DNA from: Phoronis australis | Taxonomy: Eukaryota > Phoronida > Phoronidae | Length of the DNA: 60,000 bases | Direction: 5' to 3' | Assembly (NCBI GenBank): GCA_002633005.1 | Contig: NMRA01000009.1 | Span: 1,993,366-2,053,365 of the forward strand | Shown here: positions 35,567 to 47,351 of the stretch, piece after piece | Numbering within the stretch: the first letter of the stretch is position 1 | How the letters are laid out: each line of letters opens with the position of its first letter | Position numbers and translations under genes: made by a program | Notes under the pieces: generated by a model | Database searches by the model: none | Told to the model about the DNA's origin: nothing | The model's input: the letters and a program-made list of their open reading frames with translations, nothing else

Positions 35567-36722
35567 GTAAGAATCGTTTATTTTTGACAGAAAAAATGAC
35601 AAAACAAAATGACAAAAATACATAAGTTACACAATAGCAAGTAGTATGTGACAATTAAATTGGCTGGACTTGCTAGGCAACCATGGCAATAAACGTAGTT
35701 TTACTAATCAAGTACAAAAAATGTAAAGTTTGGTCAATAAGCAGTCAGTGTATCAGAATTGAGGTACATGATGAAATTTCATATTCAGAAAAACGTTTGT
35801 CTAAACGTTAGAACGTCAACCTTGGGTATAGTCAAATATTTTCTGTTTGCTATGAATAGAAAACGATCAACCTCACATAACATTCATAGAGACAACACTG
35901 TTTTCTAACTACATTAAACGTATTTACGCCTTGAAATAAAGGGCCTTCTCTTGCGAAGTTTGCTTTTTGCGAACGGTTCGCCAACGGACTTCTCTTTTCA
36001 TATTCAAGTTAAGAAGTACTTTGCAATATTTTGCAAACATTACTTTAACGTCATAATACTGAGCTTGCATTATTAATAGAGTCTCTTCATAATCTTTACG
36101 CGTACATGTATGACCAGAAGCACAAAGGTCGGCGAGAACGAACTAGACATAGCGTAAGAGCAAAAGTATTGATAACATTGTTTCTGTGTATTCAGGCCAG
36201 AACGTCTGCTTGTATGACAAAATATCTGTCAAAAATAATCGTGACAGCATAAGTAGACACAATTTTTGTTGGGTGCAATAGTCAATACCGTGCCCAAGTA
36301 TTTATAGTATGTTGCAATGCTCTAGAACTGTTCACTAATTCAAGCACATTCCATGAATTTCCCTGAAGGTTGTTGTGCGTAGCTAGGGCAGCGCAGGACG
36401 TCACTGACAAATATTAATAGCTCTCGGTGCGATCCTAGATTGAAGTATTTCGAATTAGTATCTGTGAACTTTGACCTTTGAACTCAAACACTTTCAGCAA
36501 CTGCCACTGTCGTTGACCAATTCGATAACTAATTGATGACAATGGACGAGCACTCCAGTGGCCAAATGATGGTATCACGTGATAAAGTGGATTGTTTGAA
36601 TCCATAGACACCCTTGAAGTCTTCAAATATTCATGTAGTTGAAATATACGTGTGCATAATGTTGTTAAAACTGACATCGTGCAACGAATTTAATCTGTTT
36701 TCAAAATGATTCCAATCTTTAG

Positions 36723-36728
36723 TTTAAT
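36723..36728 (-). terminator. Possible poly(A) signal of channel copy B
   Basis: ATTAAA on the - strand about 275 bases past the stop codon at 37000. It is a weak variant signal, and no other evidence supports it. Confidence 0.25.
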
Positions 36729-36999
36729 AAGGAACCCTTTGAATTTCACAATTTTACCAGAAAGGCTTTTGTTCACGCGGCTATGACGGAAAAACTAAAT
36801 CTGTGACCCCATTTTTTGTAATATTGCTGTAAGCAAAGGTGAAATATAAACATGAAAATTCTTAAAAACTCAGCCATACAATGAAACTGCGTCGATCATC
36901 CTTCAACTCACTTTTCTCTACCATCTTAAGTGAGTCACATTTCCATCTGCCAGCCTTCTGGGGTTCTACTCGTCTTCCTATATATGTTTAGACAGTGCG

Positions 37000-39900
37000 T
37001 TATTCTTTCTTTGGTTTACTGACAATAAAAGAGCATCGGATATACAATCTACTATTTTCTTCAACAAACCCTTTCCTTGCAGAAGGCCTGTAAATTGCCC
37101 GATAAAGTTTTCCTACGCCTACTCTGTCGAGCGTGAGAATGATAGACAATTTATTGAGCAAAATCACGACTTTGTTGTGCTGGGAAACCTGTGATACTCT
37201 GTTGGACATAACTGCAATCAGAAAGTTGAGCAATAGTATCGACACAACACCTACATAGCAAGTGTGCATGACGATAACAACGGCTTCTTCAGGAGAGTTC
37301 ATTTCAAGACCGCTTGTGACGTCTACCATGTTGAGCATCATCTTGAAAGTGGAATACATACTGTCGAAAAAGGTTTCGAAGCCTTTGCTTAAGCACTGGC
37401 CTCTCAGGATGGCGAAGAAGCACGTTGCAAACGATACGTATATCAGTCCAAATACTGCCAAAAAGTTAAACATGCTTCGGAACATTTCGTGAAAAATGAT
37501 CACGAACTGGCCGATTACTGGGAAAATCCGAATAAAATACAGCAAGGACCAGAAGTTGGTCACAATTGATATTGCCAGTGCAAAATGGGCCAGAAAGAGA
37601 TTCTTTGGAAGGTCGCGTCGGTCTTGAAAAACAAATAGAGATACTGCTGAAGAAATTATGTGCATGAATTCGATAGCCGTGTAAAGGTCGTCTTTCGCCA
37701 CGTAAGTTGAATCACTGGTCTCATTAGCTACTTCTTTGGTGAACGTTTTGTTGCGGTACGTTACTACGGTTTCCGTCACGTGCCAAGTAACGGCAAATAA
37801 AATGCGACCTGCGGTAATAAAAATGACAAGACCAGTCAAACCGTCCTGACCCAGAATGGTTTCAAAATGCATGGAACTGAGATGCGGACATTCGATTGAT
37901 ATATTATGGAGCAACAGCGTAGCCTGTGAATTGTTTAAGAATGCCAGCTTTGAGTAGTTGATAATCAAAAGGCTAAATATTACAACGTACAGAGTCTTTA
38001 AACACGTCCATAACACAAGGATTGTCAGTAGTTGTGTTATCTGTATGGAAATCCAAGAGCCGAAAGGTGGTGTTAAGACAATCTTTGACGCGTTACCTTC
38101 TAATTGATCGTACGTCAGACGACGAAACATTTCGATAGGTGATTTTGACCTGCGGGAATTCGGACCATTTTTACAATAATCTGTGACGTCGTACCAAGTT
38201 TCCCAGCGCACACCTTTTTGCTTTTTGATGCAGTGGACACCTTCGGTATTGAAGAAATCTTCAAAAATTCCAAACGTCGCAACTTTCGCGGCCAACTCTA
38301 GAGGCCGATACCCTGAGCCATTTTCGTCTAGCAACAGTCGTTGAACTCCATTCAACGGAAGCCTTGAAAAGGTTTTGAAGAGTGCGCGGTACGTATCTTC
38401 GTAGTCCCGCCACACGGCGGAAGCCAGAACGCAGACGTGGGCAGCATTGTTACCATCTGCAAAAATAGCACCGAAAACTTACATCGTTGATAGAATTTCT
38501 TTTCGTCATTAGACGCCACATTTGTGTGGGAATGGAGAAGCTTGTTTTGACAGTACCTTTAAACAAAGAACTCTCACCCTCAAATGTGTGACTGTCATTT
38601 ACCTAGGAACGTCAACTTTTGAAATTTTTACGAAACGTTGAAATCTCGTCTTTTAACAACCAAGTTCAAGAGCTTTTCTTCGTGTAGGTCATTGAACACA
38701 CGTTCAACACCAATTGGCATTTACTCACGGCGATGGCCTTTTTACTACCGTTAATTTCTGTAACTGTACCTCCACGGTTTGCCCGAAGAAAATGCCGCGT
38801 GAAATTTTTACCTAAACATGCGCGCACCCAGCATAAAATATAGGGGGGGGTCTAACTTTTGACAATGTGAACCTTTACTAACAAGAAAAACGGGGGACTA
38901 AAAAAACGACGTACCGCGTTTCAGAGTTATGAATTGTGCATTCGCCAAATGGGGGGGGGGGCGGCTCATTCGAGCTCCCCTGGGTAGACCGTTACATTTA
39001 GATTTGACTTTACCAACTTGGTTCCATCTGCAACTGTTTCCTCCGATTCATGCACTACACGTTTTTCCACGTCTGTGTAATGTCTGAACGCTGTCGTCTA
39101 CTTGGACGATTTGCAGTGTCCCTAATGATGTTCATAAAACAGTCGCATCCCAAGCTGATACACCAGACAAGCAGACACCTTAGAAAAAACCGTTGTTGGT
39201 GTTTTATAAAGGCATTAACATTTCTACCATTTCTGGGAAATCGTCTAGTGCTAGGAGTCTAATCGTCCAGTGCACGGAGTCTAATCTTCCAGTGCCCGGA
39301 GTCTAATCGTCCAGTGCCCGGAGTTTAATCGTCCAGTGCCCGGAGTCTAGTCGTCCAGTGCCAGGAGTCTAGTCGTCCAGTGCCCGGAGTCTAATCGTCC
39401 AGTGCCCAGAGTCTAATCGTCCAGTGCCCGGAGTCTAATCTTTGTACTGGAAACAAAACTTAAAATTATTTTGGATTTTCCATTTTGTTTGAGCGAACTC
39501 AACATGAGTGTCTCATATTCTGTACTGAAGTACATTTAGGTTTACGTGTCTAATTCTAGTTTGCACTTCGTGACCGCAGCGTTAAAAAAACTACAAGCTG
39601 AAGTCTGAACTCGAAATCTCGAGTTTTTTTGCCTGCCAAGTCTTAAGTTTCTACTCGAGTTGGTATCTCAAATCAAGGGGCCATCAAGGGCGACCTTGTG
39701 CTAGTCAAATCATACTTTACTCGTGCAAAGAACAATTATATAGACACTTATCTTGAGTTTGCACAAAAATATAACGGAAAAGGTCAAAAACAATTTCGAG
39801 TTTGATTTCGAGTACGAAGATCAGACCCCGTAATGAGAGAGTACTTTCATTCACGGAGACATTATACTCACGATCAGCGGTCTGGACTAGACGAACTTAC

Positions 39901-42900
39901 TTTTATCAGTAACAAAGGGATCGGCTCCATTCTCCAAGAACCATTCGACAATGTTAGTCGATCTCAAGGATATGGCAAGCAACAAAGAGCGTGACAACCT
40001 GGCAGGAAATAGCTTTGAAGAACGCTTCCTTTCATATGAATACATGGCGTGCTTGCTCTTCATGTTTGGAAGGTCTTCAAACAGTTCATCGTCCTCTGTC
40101 TGAAACAACATTTGCCACTAGAAATTGACTTATCGGTGAATTTGTAAGCCGGGCAATCGATTTCCCTTCTAGAAACTAAAGGGTTTAGTTGATTCAATGT
40201 GTAATATGCGTTTTTGCTCTGTTTCTAATAAATCACATTTTACGCTAATGTCACGATCAGTGATAAGAAAACGTGAGATTTTCGCACTAATTCAAAACAC
40301 ATTTGTTTCAATTATATTGGTTAATACGACATACATAGCCTATCCCTGCGCCAGAAGGCAATTGTTAATCCAGAACGAACAACTGTGGACGAAACACTAA
40401 GGTTTATTGAGAACTAAATAGAATGAACGATGCCAGCACAAAATGGCAGACGGCAAAGAGATAGAGGGCGCTGACTACAGCGAAACGACATCTGGCGGAC
40501 TGGCGCTGGTTATAAAAAGCAGTGTTTTTAACCCGATGATTTACAGTTTTAATGTGACGGAATATGTCAAAGGAAAGTGTCAATGGTTGACTACATATTT
40601 TGTTAATTTGACCAAATATATTAACGCTATGTGCGCCTTGATTACTCGCCCTAGTCGATTGACGACCCAAGGTTTGAATGGAAAACTGCTTTGACGTGAA
40701 AACAGTCTGCAGTGGACTTGCAAATTGTCTGGCGTGCCCTTGGTCGTTGCTTTACTCAGCAATGGTTATTAAAGAACACTGTACCCAGAACTTCACGGGT
40801 TAAAACATTAAATTCTCATAATCAGCAAGAGTTTAATAAAATCTGATTGTATTCACTTTTCAAGTAGATTATTGACCGTTGTTATTATTGTACCAAGGAT
40901 GGAACATTCACTGACATTGCTTATCACACCATACGTACTGAAATATCGTTTGCAGAAAAGAGTAATTGATCCACAACAGTTAACAACACTGCAAATGGTT
41001 GACAATCAATGCAGGGCTCGACATACATGTACTACGATCAAACACTCGAAAATATCAGTGGAAAAAATAAAAATTAAATACGAGTATAAAACTGACCTCA
41101 CTTGCAACACTGGTATGCCAAGTGGACTTTCGGCGTTTTTTTTCGGTGTAGCAGTTGCCGGCAACCGCATCTCCGACAGCAGACCAGGAGATCGTGTTTA
41201 GCGTTGTCCACGGCCTAGTTTAAGACACTTATCCGCGAAGCCAGGGAGCGCCCTGGTCAACCACGACCTTTGAAATTGAAATACACATTTCCTGTAACCG
41301 TAATTAAGGTAGCTGCCGACGCTACAGTTAAATCGGTGGTCTCTAACCAACGAATGTAATCGAGTACATAAGTGCGCAATTTGAAATAGGAGAAAACACA
41401 CAATGAAAGGGTACCCGCCAAAATTCTAGGCATAACATGCCATACGAATACCATCAAAATTGTTGAAGATACATACAATATAAATCTAAATACGAACTCC
41501 TTCCACTTGTTCGCGCTGTTCAAACTTTTACAAGTCTAACGACTGAAAAACTTCCTGTCAAAAAATTTCCGCCAGACATGGTATATCCAGGCCGAATGAC
41601 GTATATCGGAGCGTGAGGATAATGCAATGCAAATTTCACAAGAAAAAAATCTTGTGTCAAATATTGGTTACGTATTGATTCAATAACTAATTTTGCATGG
41701 AGTTTTTCTCTGTGTCAATGGCTGCAGTGATTACAATACTTGGAACAGTGTACAAGTAGACGGTAACAATCCAAACTGAAGGCTCACTTAGCAAAAAAGG
41801 CAGAGGAAAGTTTGCCAAATGTCACACGGTACGTTCGGCGCTTCTGTGTGAATGATCAGTTCTTTGGATGGAATAAGGTAGGTCAAACATACTGCACACA
41901 TCACGAATTTTTGGCCGACCGGTCGGAAATTGGTCGACGACCGGCCGTCGACCTGTCGTCTAGCCGACCAGCAGCCGACCAACAACGGTCGGCTAGGAGC
42001 CGTCTGCTTAGTCGCCTCTGTGGTCGGCACTTGGGTCGGCTAATTGGTCGCCTAGCGTAGACGACCAATTCGGATTAAGCGTGTCCTTGGTCGGCAATTA
42101 CCATTTTATGACTTNNNNNNNNNNNNNNNNNNNNNNNNNNNNNNNNNNNNNNNNNNNNNNNNNNNNNNNNNNNNNNNNNNNNNNNNNNNNNNNNNNNNNN
42201 NNNNNNNNNNNNNNNNNNNNNNNNNNNNNNNNNNNNNNNNNNNNNNNNNNNNNNNNNNNNNNNNNNNNNNNNNNNNNNNNNNNNNNNNNNNNNNNNNNNN
42301 NNNNNNNNNNNNNNNNNNNNNNNNNNNNNNNNNNNNNNNNNNNNNNNNNNNNNNNNNNNNNNNNNNNNNNNNNNNNNNNNNNNNNNNNNNNNNNNNNNNN
42401 NNNNNNNNNNNNNNNNNNNNNNNNNNNNNNNNNNNNNNNNNNNNNNNNNNNNNNNNNNNNNNNNNNNNNNNNNNNNNNNNNNNNNNNNNNNNNNNNNNNN
42501 NNNNNNNNNNNNNNNNNNNNNNNNNNNNNNNNNNNNNNNNNNNNNNNNNNNNNNNNNNNNNNNNNNNNNNNNNNNNNNNNNNNNNNNNNNNNNNNNNNNN
42601 NNNNNNNNNNNNNNNNNNNNNNNNNNNNNNNNNNNNNNNNNNNNNNNNNNNNNNNNNNNNNNNNNNNNNNNNNNNNNNNNNNNNNNNNNNNNNNNNNNNN
42701 NNNNNNNNNNNNNNNNNNNNNNNNNNNNNNNNNNNNNNNNNNNNNNNNNNNNNNNNNNNNNNNNNNNNNNNNNNNNNNNNNNNNNNNNNNNNNNNNNNNN
42801 NNNNNNNNNNNNNNNNNNNNNNNNNNNNNNNNNNNNNNNNNNNNNNNNNNNNNNNNNNNNNNNNNNNNNNNNNNNNNNNNNNNNNNNNNNNNNNNNNNNN

Positions 42901-45211
42901 NNNNNNNNNNNNNATAAATTAAATTTAACTTGTTAAATGCATTTATCGTCATTATTTTGACACTTGTCTCTTTATTTTGAGACCAGTCCTTAGGGTTTAT
43001 TTTGCATTACTCATCTCTATTTATAGCCTCTAGGGCCTACTTTTGTATTCATACGTTTCTCTACGCGACTCCTGATTGGTCGCCCATATTTCCTTTGTTC
43101 TGTTCAACGTGGTCTCTCATTCAGCCACCTACCTCGTCGTCTACAAGACCTACGTTCGTTCTCTTCATTTTTTCCCCACCCCCCCATCCCGGGTGGCGGT
43201 TCCACTTTCTGTTTGCTCGTATACACTTCCTTTTCAGGTTTTGTGTTCATGTTCTGTACTTTTCCTTTAAGCCCTTCAGGCAGTTCTTTTGTTTTGTTCC
43301 CTCTTGCAGGGCTATTCACTGTACACGCCGGTGGGCGTTTTCTGCATGCCCATCTTGCAGAGTCTTAGTTAGTTTTATCTATTACGTCATAATAAATGAC
43401 AAATATTCCCAATCCTCCTCTTTTTACTCTGCAACATAGCTTTGGCGTACCCCGGGCAAAATAGATTACGATAAATAACATGATCGCTATACGTGTGGTA
43501 TAACATGATCGTTATATGTGTGATATAACATGATCGTTATACGCGTGGTATTACATGATCGTTACGTGGTATAACATACGACCATCCGTGGCGAGATTGT
43601 GCAATTACAAGTACTTCTGGAGTGAGCAGGATAATCACCTCTACACGAGCTTGATGCAAAATTCGACATTTGTTAAAGAGTTCCCACCATGACCTTTTGT
43701 CTCAAAAAGAATTTTATTAATACATCTGAAGAGATTTAATAGCTTTTAATATACCTGTTGCTAAAAAACAAGCCAAATTATTAAATAAAATATTTTTATC
43801 GAGGTTGTACGTAATGGGTGGAAGACCGTCTCGCCGTTGTTTTTTTTTACCCGAGTGCGATATTGCGGAATCGTGAGGAAACTCCGCAGAGAGCCACCGT
43901 TTTCAGACATGTATTTGTATATTTTGTGAATATTGACCACCCTTTGATTCAGATGGTTGTAGGAAGTCGAATTCATTGTCTGATTCTTCAATTACTTGAG
44001 TGTGATGCCCATATCCACTCTCTTCTCTGTCTGCATAATAACTGTCAAGTTCTCCTCAAAATCGTCCTCGTCTCCTGATTTGCTGTGTTCCGCCATTGCA
44101 ACTGACTGTCAAGTGACCAAACGTCTTCCACTAATTACATCATTTGGAAGGAAACTTGAAAATAACGAATTTATCTTCCAAATAAAAAATACGACTATTT
44201 GACATCAAAAGTGCTTATTTATTTAGATTTTATGGTATTCATTTCATATTAGCTAACTGAAACCTTAAAATCTAAGGAAATGCATGGTAGGAACTTTTTA
44301 ATGTTCGTGTTAATCTGGGAAAAATAGGCCACGTGACATTTTTCATAGTGAATATTTATTTGCCGGGATCGTAAAACCACCTAGTTTTGTCAAAATTAAG
44401 TTTTTCGATTGGCGTGTTTATTGAAAATACTTAAAATTTTGTGGAAACTCGACAGTAAAATCTTCCCATTTTCCATTCCAAACAACTCAAAGCCTATATA
44501 AGTTGGTAAGAACAAAGGTTCACTAAATTTAATTAACTCTTCCATGACGTGTTTGGCTATTTTATTGCAGATTAAATAAGGTGTGCGTGCGTTAGACATG
44601 AAAGTAAATGACTGAAGCGTTTGAGTTTTGCTTCTATAATATCTAGAAATCTTTAGCTAGGTCGTAATTTTTCAAAACTTCGTCAAGTAGTAATTAACAT
44701 ATTTAAATATGTTCTACAACCACTTCTTAATTTGAAGCTCAAAAATCAACACTCATATATGCACGTTGGAACAGACAGTGTCTCTGACTGAGCTGGGCAA
44801 GAGAAGATGACGTTTGAACACTTTGGTAGGAAACAGATGAATAAGAGAAATCAAAATGAGTCACGTGACCTGCTCGTGTTTTGTGCAGCCGCCTCATGAG
44901 GTCGGCCCAACATGAGGCATTCGGGTAATTTAACGTACCTCAAATTCTCCATTTAAAAGGATTTGTTTCTCTTTTGTACTCAATGTTTGGAAATGTGTTT
45001 CCAAATCAGCCACATCGTCTCTAGCGAGTAGTGAAACCCAATAGTTGCTCTGAGATAATATTGGCGTTTGATCCGGTGAGGTGAGTCTAAACCCAGACAT
45101 CCCTTCATATTCATCACTATTAAACGACGGGTTGACTTCAGTGCGAGTATCAGGGGTGTGGCCTGTCTTCAGTGTAGACTTCAAAGTACTCAAGTCGCTC
45201 ACGGAATTCAT
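37000..45211 (-). CDS. TRP-family cation channel with N-terminal ankyrin repeats (copy B)
   Basis: Paralogue of the + strand channel at 1881-7826; 642 aa from exons 45211-44939, 40099-39901 and 38456-37000. Intron phases (0 and 1) and the 199-base middle exon are identical to copy A. The first in-frame ATG is at 45211. Aligned landmarks are LLNGEFE at the end of exon 1, then TEDDELFEDLPNMK, an ankyrin unit (SLLLAISLRSTNIVEWFLEN), GNNAAHVCVL, RPLELAAK and WYDVTDY. Six hydrophobic segments run from about residue 297 to 576, with a pore region ending NMVDV (533-537) and an S6 motif LLNFLIAVM (566-574). The S1-S2 loop has NNS and NIS glycosylation sites. The residue-level match to copy A is strong in the membrane core and weaker in the first 60 residues. 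It is probably a plasma-membrane cation channel; gating and ligand are unknown. Confidence 0.85.
38457..39900 (-). other. Intron 2 of channel copy B
   Basis: It contains G homopolymers (for example G11 at 38951-38961) and the 22-bp minisatellite at 39243-39440. No coding element is seen. Confidence 0.6.
39243..39440 (+). repeat. 22-bp minisatellite (about 9 units)
   Basis: Unit TCTAATCGTCCAGTGCCCGG plus AG, repeated about nine times with few substitutions, in intron 2 of channel copy B. Confidence 0.95.
41905..42096. repeat. Cluster of GGTCGGC/GCCGACC motifs
   Basis: GGTCG and its complement recur more than a dozen times in both orientations, giving dense short palindromes (ACCGGT, GTCGAC, CGGCCG) and very high CpG in an otherwise AT-rich intron. 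It abuts the gap starting at 42115, so the array is probably longer than shown. Confidence 0.7.
42115..42913. other. Assembly gap (799 N)
   Basis: Uncalled bases in intron 1 of channel copy B. Long open frames spanning it are artefacts. Confidence 0.95.
42940..43440 (+). repeat. Pyrimidine-rich segment, possible LTR fragment
   Basis: A C/T-rich segment with a TTTATAGCC box near 43020 and an AATAAATGACAAATATTCCC polyadenylation-like site near 43392 looks like the LTR of a retroelement. No second copy, primer site or coding region is in the window, so this is tentative. A 145-codon frame across it is compositional. Confidence 0.25.
43477..43575 (+). repeat. About 26-bp tandem repeat (4 units)
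   Basis: Four imperfect units of ATAACATGATCGTTATACGT plus GTGGT. Confidence 0.85.
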
Positions 45212-45750
45212 TTTGTTTACGAAGCTATTCCGGGAAACGTGTGTAAATATATCAAAATGTCTTGAATGGTGGAGATATACTTCGACAGAGGTCCACCGAT
45301 AAAAGCACAATTGGTCTTTGGTAGCTTATAGTGCTGCCTCGCATCACTTATAGCGTGCAAATACTCGTGCTACAACAAGTAAAATCCAATAAGTATGAAT
45401 CAAATCGTGACTTATTACAAACATTGACATGGTCAAATAATACTTCTTAAACCGTTTAAACGTTTGCATATTGGTGTCTGGCAATTAGTGTCCTTGGCAA
45501 TAAAACAAAACACCAATGAATTATACATTACTGATACTTAATTGGCACCAAATGGCTGGCTAGTAGCATTGCGCAGAGTGTGTGAATCGAATTTCTAAAA
45601 CGGTACACCTTTTCATCAGAATTTTAGCAAACGTCGGCACAAGATTTTTTGGTGTCGGTAGCGCCTTTAGGCAGCAAAACTCGGAGTTAGGGAAATCCGT
45701 ATACACGACGATGACTTTCGGCTCCATTTTCCTGAGAAGAGACGGAATTC

Positions 45751-46371
45751 TTAAAGGCGAAGGCAACCTTTTTTCATGTGAGTTTTAGCAAAAATAAGGT
45801 TCGTTGATTATCCCAGACATATTTTTCACTTATTTACTGCTTTTCGTAATTTAATTAATTACTCGTCGTCTACTCCGGAAGTGACGTTTTGGGAGGCAAG
45901 AATTTCTCGCCAATTTCTTTTCATATAGTCTTACTGTGAGAGCAGTCGAGTCAGTCATTGCTCTACCTTGGTTGTGATAAGTTCGGTCGTCGCTTGCTTT
46001 TGCTTACGAGTCAGTCAACATGCCAGGCTGTTGCTGCGTACTAGGGTGTACTCATCGTCTCACGTACATAGGAAGAACTGTCCCACTTGCCCGAGTGTCC
46101 CGCGACACACTCCCACTGGAGGGTGATCTGAGCACCCAAACTACTTAGATCCCGCCGTGTGACTCCCTCGCCACACACCTGGCACCTTCTAAATAGCTCC
46201 AATCCAATACAAGTCCACATTAAACTTATCAAAGTTAGGCTCACCGATCTGTTCATTGGATGACGAACTGTCCTCTTCACTGGGTGTCGAACTGGACCTG
46301 GATTCACTCCCACAACTCTGCTAACAGGCTCTGGGTTAGAGACAACAGCACAGGGCGAATCACTGCTACAC
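45751..46371 (+). mobile_element. THAP-coding foldback element, truncated copy
   Basis: It begins with the same end (TTAAAGGCGAAGGCAACC) as the element at 58675 and tracks it through the THAP start codon at 46021 (MPGCCCVLGCTH) to CGAATCACTGCTA near 46370. There it stops abruptly at the tRNA-promoter arm that begins at 46372. The THAP frame ends after 40 codons. The 3' part was probably lost when the other element inserted. Confidence 0.7.
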
Positions 46372-46920
46372 CAATTGAAAATTTAAATATTATAGAAATA
46401 AATTGAATTTATAAATTAAGGTTTACCAACTATTATAGCTCAAAACACGTTTTTTTTCACGCTAAGCTTCGACCGGGAAATTATCGTCTGCTAAAGTAGG
46501 TTACCACTGGTAACTGAATATAATTCTCAAGTCAAAGATCCTGACGACACGATACCCGCATTCAAAGTAGAGATCCGTGATTTACAAGTAAGAGGACATG
46601 GGAGAAAAATTTCACCAAATTAAGATATCGTTTTTATGGAAATTATGTGTCTTTTTTTTCGTAGCGTATAAGTACAGTACAATGCGGTTTGTTGAACGTG
46701 CGATTATTGCGCGTGCTCATTTAAGTATTCTATTTTCACTCTTGATGACGTCAGTCGCTGCGTGGTGTAGTGGTAAAGTCGGCGACCAGCAATATGAGGG
46801 TCCCGGGTTCGACCCCGTCCTCGGTTTCCCGCCAAATCGTTATCTCACTAGTGAGATAACTTTATGGGTTATTACACGGTTGTATCTGCCATTTGACGCT
46901 AATATTGTGGTATAAGCTGT
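46372..46920 (+). mobile_element. Single-arm relative of the tRNA-promoter foldback element
   Basis: It matches the right arm of 25469-26787 (in inverted orientation), from CCAATTGAAAATTTAAATAT to GCCATTTGACGCTAATATTG, and stops at what is the palindrome centre of the other copy. It has an A box at 46763-46773, a B box at 46806-46816, the upstream TGACGTCA and the 22-base palindrome at about 46838-46859. It retains the 14-base block missing from the left arm of the palindromic copy. Confidence 0.85.
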
Positions 46921-46949
46921 TGTACACACTTGTCGATAAGGTCTTACAT

Positions 46950-47160
46950 AACCTTCACTCTGGAGCTAGAAATTCCATTTGAAGGAGTTATTGTCTCGAT
47001 CGGTCGACTGTTACTATCTCTGTCGATGGAGTTATTAACTCTATCGATAACATTATTAACTCCAGTTATGGAGTTAGTAAGTCTATCAATAGAGTTACTA
47101 TCTCTATCGAAGGTGTAAAATAAACGATTGAGTTACTTTATATTACTATCGATAGAGTTT
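46950..47160 (+). repeat. Imperfect GAGTTATTAACTCTATCGAT repeats
   Basis: Degenerate units of GAGTTA-TTAACTC and TCTATCGATAGAG type, partly palindromic, give a 62-codon frame of L/S/I-rich residues that is compositional. Confidence 0.7.
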
Positions 47161-47291
47161 TTAAATATGTCTATCCACAAAGTTAGGGCTGGGGAAGACC
47201 CGTCTTGACTTTTCCAGCCAAGGTAAAGTACAGATAAATACATTGTACGAGCGATTGAGTGAAACTCCAATCTTAATCGCGCTAGAAGTAA

Positions 47292-47297
47292 TTTATT
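47292..47297 (-). terminator. Poly(A) signal of the astacin gene
   Basis: AATAAA on the - strand, 55 bases beyond the stop codon at 47352. Confidence 0.5.
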
Positions 47298-47351
47298 AAG
47301 TTGATTCAACAGTAGTCAAACTTTTAATATTTCAATTTAAGTTAAAAATAA

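Larger units (their letters stand above)
40100..44938 (-). other. Intron 1 of channel copy B
   Basis: A 4.8 kb intron holding the GGTCGGC-rich patch (41905-42096), a 799-base gap, a possible LTR-like segment (42940-43440) and a short tandem repeat (43477-43575). An open frame on the - strand at 41257-41523 is hydrophobic but lacks a Met start and splice support. Confidence 0.5.

Noticed and set aside
41257-41523. Hydrophobic - strand frame in intron 1 of channel B
   Set aside because: No ATG at its start, no splice sites, no homologous segment in channel A.
42081-42952. Long open frames across the second N gap
   Set aside because: Same reason: the coding potential is made of Ns.
43002-43439. 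145-codon + strand frame
   Set aside because: F/S/P-rich composition follows from the pyrimidine-rich DNA; no domain.
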